A stretch of DNA of 64,000 nucleotides, taken from an uncultured Eubacteriales bacterium (GTDB taxonomy: Bacteria > Bacillota > Clostridia > Christensenellales > Aristaeellaceae). The notes under the pieces were generated by a model. It was not told where the DNA came from, ran no database searches, and saw only the letters and a list, made by a program, of their open reading frames with translations. Position numbers and translations under genes: made by a program. Shown here piece after piece: positions 41,559-51,718 of this stretch. The DNA lies in contig CADANQ010000004.1 of assembly GCA_902789365.1 (NCBI GenBank), positions 40,042 to 104,041 on the forward strand, given 5' to 3'. How positions within the stretch are numbered: the stretch's first letter is position 1; every line of letters starts with the position of its first letter.

Positions 41559-42998
41559 TTATTCATCCTCCCCGCCCCGGTGCCCGCCGATCTGCAGGCT
41601 TCGCTCGGCGCCGGTGGCCCCTTCCATCAGGTTTTTGCCGCGAAGAACGGCGTTCGGGCCGAACCGGGACCTGAGTCCGATAACCGCCCTGTTCATTTTT
41701 TCTTCCCTGCCGTCCGTTTCCTTTTCCCTTTCCAGTTCCTCGGCCGGCGTAAACAGGTCCATCTGCCGGATTTCGGTTTCCTCCGCGTCCGGCTTGCCAA
41801 CCCGGTCGAACACGACGAAAAAGCGCCTTACCTTCAGCTCGCCGCGGATCGCGCGGTCGTAGGCTCTCATCGCGGCGTCGGTCAGCTTTCTTGCGGAATT
41901 GGAGCGAACCGGCGCGCCGCCCAGGTCCGTAACGGGAGCGGAAGCATGGGTCATGGCCGGCGCAAGGCGTCCGTAGCGGTCCCTTTCCATGGGCCCGTCC
42001 CAGTTTTCGGGAATCCCCTCTCTGTCATATCCGATGGTCACGCCGACGCTGCCGCATACTAGTCCGCCGGAAAGCAGTTCATACGACAGCCTTTCCGCCA
42101 TCTCCCACACCACGAGACGTCCTTTCCCGGCGTCATAGGGACCGGGAAGTACCTGCCCCACCGACAGACTCCTGTCCTCGGGACGGTATTTTTTTATGTC
42201 CGCCATGGTGCAGCTTTCCTGTCCCCAGGCATGATCGATCAGCAATTCGGCGTCCACGCCGAAATCGGCAAACAGCGATTCTTCATTGTACAGGCTTCTG
42301 CGGCAGATATCCCCCATCGTGCGGATGCCCCGCTTTTCCAGTTTTCGCGCCGTGCCCGGCCCCACCCGCCAGAAATCGGTGATGGGCTGATGGCCCCACA
42401 ACTTTTCCCGGTAAGCCCGCTCGTCAAGCTCGGCGATGCGCACCCCGTTTTCATCCGGCTCCTCATGCTTGGCCAGGATATCCATCGCCACCTTGCTCAG
42501 ATACAGGTTGGTCCCGATCCCGGCCGTGGCGGTAATCCCCGTTTCGTCATACACCGCCCGGATCAGCGCGGCGGTCAGTTCCCTCGCGGTCATTGAGTAC
42601 ATTTTCAGGTAGCCTGTCAGGTCGGCCATGACCTCGTCGACGGAGTAAACGTGCATGTCATCCCCGGACAGGTACTTCAGATAAACCTTTTCATAAATAC
42701 GGGCGCTGTATTCGATGTATTTGCGCATTCTGGGAGGGGCAATGATGTAATCCACCTTTTTCCCGGTACGCATTTCCTCTTCGTGCACCTTTTGCGTTAC
42801 CTCAAAAAGCCGGCAGCGGCCGCCCAGGCCGAGGGCCTTCATTGAGGGAGACACCGCGAGGCATATGGTTTTTTCGGTACGGCTCTCGTCGGCGACCACC
42901 AGGTTCGCGGTCAGCGGATCCAGCCCCCGCTCCACACATTCCACCGACGCGTAAAAGGATTTCAAATCGATGGAAGCGTACCTTTTATCCTCCGGCAT
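41559..42998 (-). CDS. Y-family DNA polymerase (UvrX/ImpB-like)
   Basis: A 479-residue error-prone translesion polymerase. Catalytic acids are visible: D11 in SIDLKSFYASVE and D121-E122 in SVDEVMADLT. The helix-hairpin-helix thumb (YREKLWGHQPITDFWRVGPGTARKLEKRGIRTMGDIC) and the little-finger region (RSLSVGQVLPGPYDAG) follow. The ATG at 42998 has AAGGAGG about 10 bases upstream; the open frame extends further as antisense of the Crp gene. Coupled to YolD. No LexA/DinR box was recognised in the promoter region. Confidence 0.92.
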   Translation of the reverse strand: MPEDKRYASIDLKSFYASVECVERGLDPLTANLVVADESRTEKTICLAVSPSMKALGLGGRCRLFEVTQKVHEEEMRTGKKVDYIIAPPRMRKYIEYSARIYEKVYLKYLSGDDMHVYSVDEVMADLTGYLKMYSMTARELTAALIRAVYDETGITATAGIGTNLYLSKVAMDILAKHEEPDENGVRIAELDERAYREKLWGHQPITDFWRVGPGTARKLEKRGIRTMGDICRRSLYNEESLFADFGVDAELLIDHAWGQESCTMADIKKYRPEDRSLSVGQVLPGPYDAGKGRLVVWEMAERLSYELLSGGLVCGSVGVTIGYDREGIPENWDGPMERDRYGRLAPAMTHASAPVTDLGGAPVRSNSARKLTDAAMRAYDRAIRGELKVRRFFVVFDRVGKPDAEETEIRQMDLFTPAEELEREKETDGREEKMNRAVIGLRSRFGPNAVLRGKNLMEGATGAERSLQIGGHRGGEDE

Positions 42999-43029
42999 TT
43001 TCGCCGCGCCTCCTTCCACTTGTGCTTCA

Positions 43030-43057
43030 ATTATAACTGACGCGTCTTCAAAGTCAA
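43030..43057 (-). promoter_or_regulatory. Promoter of the polymerase-YolD operon
   Basis: Minus strand: TTGACT (43052-43057), 16-base spacer, TATAAT (43030-43035), 31 bases before the ATG. Confidence 0.68.
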
Positions 43058-43245
43058 TACGGCCCCGCTTTCGCGAACAGCCGAAGCCGGACATCACGCT
43101 CAAAAGCAAAGGGGCTTGAGTTCCCGCGCGGTCCGTGATAGGATAATTTCGCATCCTGCCCGGCCCGTTCGTCAGGCAAAACGGCCGGAGTTCGGGATAA
43201 AAGCCGGTTTCAGGATCATTGCGAAAAGGAGGTCCCGGTCCGTCC

Positions 43246-43908
43246 ATGGAACAAATCGCGCAGGCTTACGCGTCGGAAATCGCCTCATGCCGCCTGTTCA
43301 GGGGGCTTGACAGGGATCAGACAGCCCGGGCGCTCGCCCTCCTTGAGGCTTCCAAAGCGGATTACACGCGCGGCGCCTTCGTTCACAGCGCCGGCGAGCC
43401 CCTTTCCCGCTTCGGCATGGTGCTTTCCGGCCTCGTCCAGGTGCTGACCGACGATATCAACGGCAACCGCATGATTATGGCCAACGTCACCTCCGGGGGG
43501 ACCTTCGGCGAATCCCTCTGTTACCTGAAAGTGAAAGAGCCCGAGATATATATCGTTGCCCAGAAGCCCTCCGGCGTTCTGTGGCTTTCGGCCGAAGTTT
43601 TCCGGCGGGAAGCGGAAACAGAATTCGGTCTGGAAATGAAGAATCGGTTTATTTCGATGCTCGCGGAGCGCGCTCTTTCGATGAATACCCGCATCCAGAT
43701 TCTTTCCCGGCTGACCCTCAGGGATAAGCTGACCGCCCTGTTCACGGCATTCGCCGACAAGGAGGGGCGTTCCGTCGTCCTTCCTTTTAACCGCACGGAT
43801 ATGGCCGCCTATCTCGGCACCGATCGAAGCGCCCTGTCCAGGGAACTTTCCCGGATGAAGGCGGAAGGGGTGATCGACTATCACAAAAACAGCTTCACCC
43901 TGCTGTGA
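43246..43908 (+). CDS. Crp/Fnr-family transcriptional regulator
   Basis: A 220-residue regulator. The N-terminal cyclic-nucleotide-binding-like beta-roll (GAFVHSAGEPLSRFGMVLSGLVQVL, NVTSGGTFGESLCYL) is followed by a dimer helix and a C-terminal winged HTH (RTDMAAYLGTDRSALSRELSRMKAEGVI). No cysteine cluster of Fnr type is seen. Members of this sort sense small effectors or redox state. AAGGAGG lies 13 bases before the ATG, slightly far. It is upstream of the opp operon on the same strand, but a promoter intervenes. Confidence 0.87.
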   Translation: MEQIAQAYASEIASCRLFRGLDRDQTARALALLEASKADYTRGAFVHSAGEPLSRFGMVLSGLVQVLTDDINGNRMIMANVTSGGTFGESLCYLKVKEPEIYIVAQKPSGVLWLSAEVFRREAETEFGLEMKNRFISMLAERALSMNTRIQILSRLTLRDKLTALFTAFADKEGRSVVLPFNRTDMAAYLGTDRSALSRELSRMKAEGVIDYHKNSFTLL

Positions 43909-43990
43909 GCTTTTCCCTGCCCTGTCCCGGGTATGGTCCGGAGCTTCGGCATTTTTTTTTGTATTTTTTTTGTATTATACGTTTTCGTCG

Positions 43991-44019
43991 TATTTAACGG
44001 GCCTGTGATATTGTATAAT
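43991..44019 (+). promoter_or_regulatory. Possible promoter of the opp operon
   Basis: A poor -35 TATTTA (43991-43996), 17-base spacer, TATAAT (44014-44019), about 93 bases before the oppB ATG. Upstream lies a T-rich tract (43950-43975). Confidence 0.4.
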
Positions 44020-44065
44020 AACATGATTCGATCCCCCGCGCGGGTGTATCGTCTCCGCAAAAAGA

Positions 44066-44089
44066 GGCGGCGTTTGTTTATCCGCCGCC
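44066..44089 (+). other. Leader hairpin before oppB
   Basis: GGCGGCG / CGCCGCC stem with a 10-base loop, 22 bases before the ATG. No T-run; it could affect translation or mRNA stability. Confidence 0.45.
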
Positions 44090-44111
44090 CCGTTACACGC
44101 GAGGTTTGTCT

Positions 44112-45041
44112 ATGAGTTCAAAATTGTTGTTCTATATCCTGAAAAGAGTATTGCTTGCCATCGTGACGATTTGGATTGTCATTACGGTGACTTTTTTTGT
44201 CATGCACGCCGTCCCCGGCGGGCCCTTTGTGGGTGAAAAAGCCATATCAAAAGAAGCGCAGGCCGCTCTGGAAGCCAAATACGGCCTGGACAAACCCCTG
44301 ATGGAACAGTACGGAACCTACCTTAAAGACATTGTGACCCGTTTTGATTTCGGGCCTTCCCTCAAACAGCGCGGCCGCCAGGTGATCGATATTATCAATG
44401 ACGGTATGCGGACCAGCGCCAAGCTCGGAATTATCGCCGCTTTTTCCGCCGGCATCGTCGGCATCGTCCTGGGGGCGGTCGCCGCCATCCGACGCAACAC
44501 CTTCGTCGACAAGTTGATTATGGTCTTTACCACGGCTTTCGTTTCGATGCCCTCGTTTATCATGGGCACACTTCTGCTGATTCTATTCTCCGTACAGCTG
44601 GGATGGCTCCCGGCCAACGGCGCGGCCCGGGGCGGCCTGGTGCTGCCCGTCATCACCCTGGCTCTGTATCCGATGAGCTACATTACGCGGCTGACCCGGT
44701 CCTCGATGCTGGACGTGCTGGGCCAGGATTACATCCGCACAGCCCGTTCCAAAGGCGTGTCCAGGCCGAAGATTATTTTCGGCCACGCCTTAAAAAATTC
44801 CCTGATCCCGGTCATCACCTATTTCGGTCCGATGCTGGCTTTCATCGTAACGGGCTCCATGGTTGTGGAACAGATTTTTGCCGTGCCGGGCATCGGCCGC
44901 CAGTTCGTTTCCAGCATCACCAACCGCGATTACACCATGATCATGGGGACCACCATTTTCCTCGCTTCCCTGATTGTGATCATGAATCTTGTAAGCGACC
45001 TGCTTTACAAGGTCGTGGATCCCCGCATCGAATTTGACTGA
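44112..45041 (+). CDS. oppB: Peptide ABC transporter permease OppB
   Basis: A 309-residue six-helix permease of the DppB/OppB family. Marks: YILKRVLLAIVTIWIVITVTFFVMHAVPGGPF at the N-terminus and the EAA-like loop GQDYIRTARSKGVSRPKIIFGHALKNSLIPVITYFG. It forms the peptide channel with OppC. The ATG at 44112 has GAGG 7 bases upstream; TTG two codons earlier is unlikely. First gene of the opp operon. Confidence 0.93.
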   Translation: MSSKLLFYILKRVLLAIVTIWIVITVTFFVMHAVPGGPFVGEKAISKEAQAALEAKYGLDKPLMEQYGTYLKDIVTRFDFGPSLKQRGRQVIDIINDGMRTSAKLGIIAAFSAGIVGIVLGAVAAIRRNTFVDKLIMVFTTAFVSMPSFIMGTLLLILFSVQLGWLPANGAARGGLVLPVITLALYPMSYITRLTRSSMLDVLGQDYIRTARSKGVSRPKIIFGHALKNSLIPVITYFGPMLAFIVTGSMVVEQIFAVPGIGRQFVSSITNRDYTMIMGTTIFLASLIVIMNLVSDLLYKVVDPRIEFD

Positions 45042-45057
45042 CGGAGGCAGCAGCCCT

Positions 45058-46116
45058 ATGATCGATCTTCGCAAGCCCTTCTCTCTGCAGCTGAACCCGG
45101 ACGCGTTCCTTCCCGCCACGGCCGAGGAAAAAGAATACATTTCCCGCATGCGTCCTTCCAGCACATTCTTCCGTGACGGATGCAAGCGCCTTGTCCGCAA
45201 CAAGGTGGCGCTCGTTTCGCTGATCATCATCGTCGTCGTCACCCTGTCCAGCATCATTCTTCCCTACGTCTGGCCCTATTCCTACGATAAAATGCTGGGC
45301 GTCCGGCCCGGGAAGCCGGCGGACAGTTCCTTCAACAACCTGGCGCCTTTCACCTATGGAAAAACAGAGCTTAAAAACATCGAAAAGGGCGAAAAGGTCT
45401 TCCCCCATATTTTCGGCACCGACGCCCACGGACGGGATTATTTCATCCGCGTGGTCTACGGGACCAGGATTTCCCTGGCCGTCGGGTTTTTTGCTTCCAT
45501 CATCGTGCTGATCATCGGAATGACCATCGGCGCCGTCGCCGGATATTTCGGCGGCAAGGTGGACATCATCATCATGCGGATTGTGGATATCATTTATTCC
45601 CTGCCGGACATGCTTGTCATCATTCTTCTGTCAGTGGTCCTTGGAAAAACGCTTTCCGTGGAAAACACCATTTTCGAAAAGATCGGTTCCAACATCATAT
45701 CGATGTTCATCGTCTTCGGACTGCTTTACTGGGTAAGCATGGCGCGCCTCATCCGCGGCCAGATTCTTTCTCTCAGGCAGCAGGAATACGTCCTGTCCGC
45801 CCAGGCCACCGGCGCCAGCGGCAGATGGATCATCCGCAAGCATCTTCTTCCCAACTGCATCTCGGTGATCATCATTTCCACCGCCCTGCAGATCCCCAAC
45901 GCCATATTTACCGAAAGCTTCCTTTCCTTCCTGGGTCTGGGCGTCAACGCCCCGATGCCCTCTCTCGGTTCCCTGGCGTCGGACGCCCTGAACGGCATCA
46001 CCTCCTACACTTACCGGCTGATTATCCCCGCGATGGTCATCTGCCTGGTGGTGCTGTCCCTGAACCTGTTCGGCGACGGACTGCGGGACGCTTTCGATCC
46101 CAAGCTCAACGCCTGA
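45058..46116 (+). CDS. oppC: Peptide ABC transporter permease OppC
   Basis: A 352-residue permease, longer than the usual 300 because of a periplasmic loop (about residues 75-120, YSYDKMLGVRPG to KNIEKGEKV). The DppC marks FGTDAHGRDYFIRVVYGTRISLAVG and the loop QEYVLSAQATGASGRWIIRKHLLPNCISVII are clear. GGAGG lies 11 bases before the ATG at 45058, which is 16 bases after oppB. Confidence 0.92.
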   Translation: MIDLRKPFSLQLNPDAFLPATAEEKEYISRMRPSSTFFRDGCKRLVRNKVALVSLIIIVVVTLSSIILPYVWPYSYDKMLGVRPGKPADSSFNNLAPFTYGKTELKNIEKGEKVFPHIFGTDAHGRDYFIRVVYGTRISLAVGFFASIIVLIIGMTIGAVAGYFGGKVDIIIMRIVDIIYSLPDMLVIILLSVVLGKTLSVENTIFEKIGSNIISMFIVFGLLYWVSMARLIRGQILSLRQQEYVLSAQATGASGRWIIRKHLLPNCISVIIISTALQIPNAIFTESFLSFLGLGVNAPMPSLGSLASDALNGITSYTYRLIIPAMVICLVVLSLNLFGDGLRDAFDPKLNA

Positions 46117-46151
46117 TTATCCCGAATTCTCTGAAAGGTCCATGATCGATT

Positions 46152-47152
46152 ATGGCATTGCTTGAAGTAAAAGACCTGCACACCTCCTTTTTTACCGACG
46201 CCGGCGAGGTCAAGGCGGTGGACGGCGTTTCCTTTGAACTGGACCGCGGCCGCGTGCTCGGTATCGTGGGCGAATCCGGTTCCGGCAAATCGGTGACCGC
46301 CTATTCCATCATGCAGATCCTGGCCCCCACCGGCAAAATCGTCGGCGGCAGCATCCGCTTTGACGGGCAGGAGCTGATCGGCGCCGACGAAAGCCATATG
46401 CGCAAGGTCCGCGGCAACAGAATCTCCATTATTTTTCAGGACCCGATGACCTCGCTGAACCCCACCTACACCATCGGCCACCAGCTGAAGGAAGCAATCC
46501 TCCTGCATACCGGAAGGAACAAGGAGGAAGCAAAGGAAAGAGCGCTGGAGATGCTGACCCTGGTCAACGTCAACGAGCCTCTCAAGCGCCTGAAACAGTA
46601 TCCGTTCGAGCTTTCCGGCGGTATGCGCCAGCGGGTCATGATTGCCATGGCCCTGGCCTGCGAACCGGATATCCTGATCGCCGACGAACCGACCACCGCC
46701 CTGGACGTGACCATCCAGGCGCAGATCCTGGAACTGATGCAGGACCTGCAGAAAAAGCTCGGCATGGCCATCATCATGATCACCCATGACCTGGGCGTGG
46801 TGGCCCAGATGTGCGACGAGGTAATCGTCATGTATGCCGGCGCTGTCTGCGAACGGGGAACCGCCGACGAGATCTTCTACACCCCGGCCCATGAGTACAC
46901 CAAGGGCCTGATGCGCTCCATTCCGCGGGACGAAAACAACGGACAGCGGCTCAAACCCATTACCGGCACGCCCATCGATCTTCTGAACATGCCCAAGGGC
47001 TGTCCCTTTGCCCCCCGCTGTGAAAACGCCATGAAGATCTGCCTGACTCAGCGGCCCGGGATTATGGACCTGGGCGGAAACCATATCTCCGCCTGCTGGA
47101 TGAATTACAAAGAATCCGCCGCGGCGTGCGCGGCCCCGGAAGGGGATAAAGC

Positions 47153-47156
<4 letters not shown>
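46152..47156 (+). CDS. oppD: Peptide ABC transporter ATP-binding protein OppD
   Basis: A 334-residue ATPase. Walker A GESGSGKS at 40-47, Q-loop QDPMTSLNP, signature LSGGMRQRV, Walker [14 protein letters not shown]-loop MITHDLG, and the C-terminal oligopeptide/dipeptide extension with the cysteine motif [15 protein letters not shown] that binds an iron-sulfur cluster in relatives. Works with OppF. Its stop overlaps the oppF start. Confidence 0.95.
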
Positions 47157-48142
<986 letters not shown>

Positions 48143-48160
48143 CCTTCAGCCCGTTTCATC

Positions 48161-48180
48161 AATGCGTACGCGCATTTTTG
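48161..48180 (+). terminator. Short hairpin between oppF and oppA
   Basis: AATGCG / CGCATT (6 bp, TACG loop) followed by T-rich bases. Weak terminator or processing stem; it would allow oppA to be expressed at a different level. Confidence 0.4.
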
Positions 48181-48214
48181 AAAAAATACATTTTTCAAGG
48201 AGGAACCCGTTTCT

Positions 48215-49978
48215 ATGAAGAAGCTGCTTGCGCTCTCTCTGGCGCTGGTGATGGCTCTGTCCTGCGCCGCCATGGCGTCCGCCGATGAAGGCAAGACCAC
48301 CATCAACGTCTGCATCGCTTCCGAACCCGACACCCTCGACCCGGCCCTGAACTCCGCAGTCGACGGCGCTACCATGATCGCCCATCTGTTCACCGGCCTC
48401 GCCGCCTGGGAGCAGGACGAAAACGGCGCTCTGACCATCGTTCCCGCCTGCGCGACGGAACTTCCCGCCGCGGTCATCAACGAAGACGGCACCGCCACCT
48501 ACACCTACACCCTGGTGGACGGCCTGTGCTGGTCTGACGGCACGCCCCTGACCGCCGGCGATTTCGTCTTTGCCTGGAAGCGCGCCGCCTCCTCCGAGCT
48601 GGGCGCCGACTACGGCTATATGTTCGAGATCGTCAAGGGTTATCCGGACAACCTGGCCGTTGAAGCCATCGACGACAAGACCCTGTCCGTAACGCTTCTG
48701 AACGACGTTTCCTACTGGAACGAGCTGCTCGCCTTCCCCACCTACCTGCCCGTCCGCGAGGATGTGGTAAGCAATGAAGCGTGGGCGACCGATCCCGCCA
48801 CCTACGTCTGCAACGGCCCCTACACCATGACCGCGTGGAGCCACAACTCCGTCATCACCCTGACCAAGAACGCCAACTACTTCCTGGCCGACACCATCCT
48901 GATGGACGAGATTAACTTCTACCTCTCCGACGATGCCAACAATATGCTGGCCAACTTCAAAAACGGCGACTGGCAGCTGATTGACGACGTTCCCAACGCC
49001 GAAATCGACGCCCTGAAGGCCGAATATCCCACCGAATTCTTCGTCGGTTCCCAGATGGGCACCTATTACGTGTCCTGGAACGTCAACGCCGGCATCCTGC
49101 CCGAAGGCTGCGAGCTGACCGGGGACGAGGCCGAAAAAGCCCAGGCAGAGATCCGCTTTGCCATCGGCCTGCTCTTTGACCGCAACTACATCGTTACCGA
49201 GATCGGCAAGGCCGGCCAGCAGCCCGCCTCTTCCTTCGTCGCCATGGGCCTGACCGACGCCGACGGCATCGCTCAGTTCTATGAGGTCGCCGGCCCCTCC
49301 ACCGACTATGTCGGCTACTGGAACACCTCTGAAGAAGCCTACGAAAGCAACTGGGATCAGGCCATCGAGATCCTGCGCAAGTACTACAGCTATGACGAAG
49401 CCACCGGCATGTTCACCAACTTCCCCACCATCGAATACCTCTACAACACCTCCGAAGGTCACAAGGCCATCGGCGAATACCTGCAGAGCGTGCTCGCCGG
49501 CGTCGGCATCCAGATGAACATGGTCAACCAGGAATGGAATACCTTCCTGAACACCCGCAAGGCCGGCGACTACACCGTCGCCCGCAACGGCTGGCTGGCC
49601 GACTACAACGATCCCATCTCCTTCCTGGATATGTGGACTTCCGGCTCCGGCAACAACGACTCCCAGTTCGGCAAGGGCGCCAACGCCGTGGCGCACATCT
49701 ACTCCATCGACCTGACCCCCTACGGCGCGGACCTGAAGGTTGAAAACGGCACCTGGGCCGAGACCTATGACGCCGCCATCATCGCCATCAAGACCTGCAC
49801 CGACAAGAATGCCCGCTATGGCATGATGCATGCCGCCGAGGACCTGCTGATGTCCACCGGCGCCATCACCCCCATCTATTACTACACCGATATCTACATG
49901 ATCGACGACGCCGTCTCCGGGTTCTTCTGCAACCCGCTGGGCTACAAGTACTTCATGTACTGCACTGTCGGCAAATAA
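48215..49978 (+). CDS. oppA: Peptide ABC transporter substrate-binding protein OppA
   Basis: A 587-residue family-5 binding protein. The signal peptide is KKLLALSLALVMALS-C, with cleavage likely at ASA-DE; the residues before the cysteine (M-A-L-S) do not make a proper lipobox, so it may be a soluble secreted protein. The mature protein begins with INVCIASEPDTLDPALNSAVDG and has the AWYxLxDGLCWSDGTPLTAGDFVFAWKRA lobe, VETYFYDDP-like and WxADYNDPxSFLDMW segments (here WLADYNDPISFLDMW). AAGGAGG precedes the ATG. Last gene of the opp operon, followed by a terminator. Confidence 0.93.
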   Translation: MKKLLALSLALVMALSCAAMASADEGKTTINVCIASEPDTLDPALNSAVDGATMIAHLFTGLAAWEQDENGALTIVPACATELPAAVINEDGTATYTYTLVDGLCWSDGTPLTAGDFVFAWKRAASSELGADYGYMFEIVKGYPDNLAVEAIDDKTLSVTLLNDVSYWNELLAFPTYLPVREDVVSNEAWATDPATYVCNGPYTMTAWSHNSVITLTKNANYFLADTILMDEINFYLSDDANNMLANFKNGDWQLIDDVPNAEIDALKAEYPTEFFVGSQMGTYYVSWNVNAGILPEGCELTGDEAEKAQAEIRFAIGLLFDRNYIVTEIGKAGQQPASSFVAMGLTDADGIAQFYEVAGPSTDYVGYWNTSEEAYESNWDQAIEILRKYYSYDEATGMFTNFPTIEYLYNTSEGHKAIGEYLQSVLAGVGIQMNMVNQEWNTFLNTRKAGDYTVARNGWLADYNDPISFLDMWTSGSGNNDSQFGKGANAVAHIYSIDLTPYGADLKVENGTWAETYDAAIIAIKTCTDKNARYGMMHAAEDLLMSTGAITPIYYYTDIYMIDDAVSGFFCNPLGYKYFMYCTVGK

Positions 49979-49997
49979 TCTCAGGCAAATGATCTCA

Positions 49998-50029
49998 GGG
50001 TCTGCGGCAAACGCCGCGGACCCTTTTCT
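49998..50029 (+). terminator. Terminator of the opp operon
   Basis: GGGTCTGCGGC / GCCGCGGACCC stem (one mismatch, AAAC loop) then TTTTCTTT. Confidence 0.88.
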
Positions 50030-50072
50030 TTATTCGCGAGGCATTCCTTCACACAGCCCGCCGCAGGTGGAC

Positions 50073-50099
50073 AAAAAAAGCGCGGGGGATTTCCCGCGC
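50073..50099 (-). terminator. Terminator of the phosphofructokinase gene
   Basis: Minus strand: GCGCGGG / CCCGCGC stem followed by T7; 24 bases past the stop. Confidence 0.85.
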
Positions 50100-50123
50100 C
50101 TGCCATATCGTTACGTGAAAGGA

Positions 50124-51347
50124 TTATTCCTCGACAATATGCTGGGTGAGGCCGTTGATGTAAATGGGGGTCAGTTCCGCCTGGATCAGCGGGCGGGCAT
50201 AGGTCAGGAAGGGGGGCAGCATGTCGGTCCTGGCTTCGTTGATCCATTCCAGGGGCACCTTTTTTTCGATATTGGCCACGTCGCTGATGTTTACAAGGCA
50301 TGTGGTACACTGGTAGGGATCGTTGGACAGGCGCTTTAAGGCCACCATTTTCCCGGTCTCCCCTTCAAAGGCCGCCTTGGCCGCCGCGCCGCCCACCTGA
50401 TACGCCTCGGTGATATCGGTCCGGCTGCTGACATGGGCCGCGCAGCGCTGCAGGATGCTCAATTCCACGCTGCGGGTGCGGGTGGGCAGGTTCTTTGCCA
50501 CCAGGTTGCTCAGGTACCGTGCCGTGCCGGTCAGGCTCTTGTGGCCGAAGGCGTCCACAAACCTTTCGTCATCGCTGAGCTCGCATACAAACCGGCCGTC
50601 CGGAAGCTTTACACCCTCGGACACCGCGATGACGATGGAGGGGTGATCCTTCTGCATCTTTTCCACCTTGGCAAGGAACCGGTCGGTATGGAAGGGCAGC
50701 TCCGGCAGACAGATCAGGTCCACCCCCTCGCAGTCCTCGCCCCGGGCCAGGGCCGCAGCGGCGGTGAGCCATCCTGCGTTCCGGCCCATGATCTCGACAA
50801 TGGTGACAAAATTGCTGCCGTAGACCGTCGCGTCCCGGATAATCTCCTTCATGACCACACCGATGTACTTTGCCGCGGAACCGTAGCCGGGGGTGTGGTC
50901 GGTCAGGTCCAGGTCGTTGTCGATGGTCTTCGGAACCCCCATAAAGCGGATGGGCGAACCCACCTGCCGGCCGTACTCGGACAGCTTGCAGATGGTATCC
51001 ATGCTGTCGTTGCCGCCGATATAGAAGAACCAGCGGATATCATGCTTTTTAAGGATCGCGAAAATCTTTTCGTAGACCGCCTCGTCCGCGGAAATATCCG
51101 GCAGTTTGTAGCGGCAGCTGCCAAGGAAGGATGATGGGGGACGCTTGAGCAGTTCGATGTCAAGGAAGGAATCCAGCCGCGAGGAAAGATCGCAGATTTT
51201 TTCCTCCAACAGGCCCTGTATGCCGTGAAGCATACCGTATACGTGCTCGGCGCCTCTCATCTGACAGGCCTGGAATACGCCCGCCAGGCTGGAGTTGATC
51301 ACCGAGGTAGGGCCGCCGCTCTGTCCAACAATCGCGTTGCCTGCCAT
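50124..51347 (-). CDS. pfp: PPi-type 6-phosphofructokinase
   Basis: A 407-residue phosphofructokinase. The N-terminal GQSGGPTSVINSSLAGVF is typical, and the residues that set donor choice point to pyrophosphate: D114 in GGNDSMD (ATP enzymes have GGDGS) and K140 in PKTIDND (ATP enzymes have PGTIDND). The catalytic base would be D143. It would make fructose 1,6-bisphosphate from fructose 6-phosphate using PPi, reversibly, saving ATP. Cytoplasmic, single gene. Unrecognised alternatives such as sedoheptulose-phosphate use are known in the family. Confidence 0.92.
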   Translation of the reverse strand: MAGNAIVGQSGGPTSVINSSLAGVFQACQMRGAEHVYGMLHGIQGLLEEKICDLSSRLDSFLDIELLKRPPSSFLGSCRYKLPDISADEAVYEKIFAILKKHDIRWFFYIGGNDSMDTICKLSEYGRQVGSPIRFMGVPKTIDNDLDLTDHTPGYGSAAKYIGVVMKEIIRDATVYGSNFVTIVEIMGRNAGWLTAAAALARGEDCEGVDLICLPELPFHTDRFLAKVEKMQKDHPSIVIAVSEGVKLPDGRFVCELSDDERFVDAFGHKSLTGTARYLSNLVAKNLPTRTRSVELSILQRCAAHVSSRTDITEAYQVGGAAAKAAFEGETGKMVALKRLSNDPYQCTTCLVNISDVANIEKKVPLEWINEARTDMLPPFLTYARPLIQAELTPIYINGLTQHIVEE

Positions 51348-51405
51348 AGGTACCGTCCTTTCATCCGTTTTCCGAAGAAAAGGGAATATAATGAATATTT
51401 TTTTT

Positions 51406-51434
51406 ATTTTATCAGATTTGCTTCAGACCCGCAA
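51406..51434 (-). promoter_or_regulatory. Possible promoter of the phosphofructokinase gene
   Basis: Minus strand: TTGCGG (51429-51434), 17-base spacer, TAAAAT (51406-51411), 58 bases before the ATG. Confidence 0.5.
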
Positions 51435-51553
51435 GACGGTTTTTACGGAACGTTAAAATTTCTTCCACATATGACATTCTTGATCGTAGCCCGGCCGCGG
51501 TTCTATATGGCCGCAATTATTTCTCCTCCTCAATAAATTATCCTGTAAAAGGC

Positions 51554-51582
51554 TTGAAGTGCGAATGATCATTTGTTATATT
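51554..51582 (+). promoter_or_regulatory. Promoter of the pectin-lyase/esterase gene
   Basis: TTGAAG (51554-51559), 17-base spacer, TATATT (51577-51582). The leader is about 130 bases, without an obvious riboswitch fold. Confidence 0.6.
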
Positions 51583-51718
51583 ATCTTTATCAGAAATATG
51601 TATTTCCGCCAAACGGTCCGCCTGTGCTTCGGGACAGCGCTGCCCCATGGGCCTTGTCATGTTCCCCCGTTCGCGTCCCGAACAACGGGCTTCCCTTCGG
51701 CGGAGGAAGGAGAAAAAG

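Noticed and set aside
43950..43975. Two poly-T runs after the Crp gene, considered as a terminator
   Set aside because: No convincing stem directly before them; perhaps an UP-like promoter element.
43933..44115. 60-codon hydrophobic frame before oppB
   Set aside because: It overlaps the opp promoter and leader hairpin, with no ribosome site; probably leader DNA.
48146..49831. Gly/Val/His-rich minus-strand frame across oppA
   Set aside because: Antisense of oppA with biased composition and no start site.
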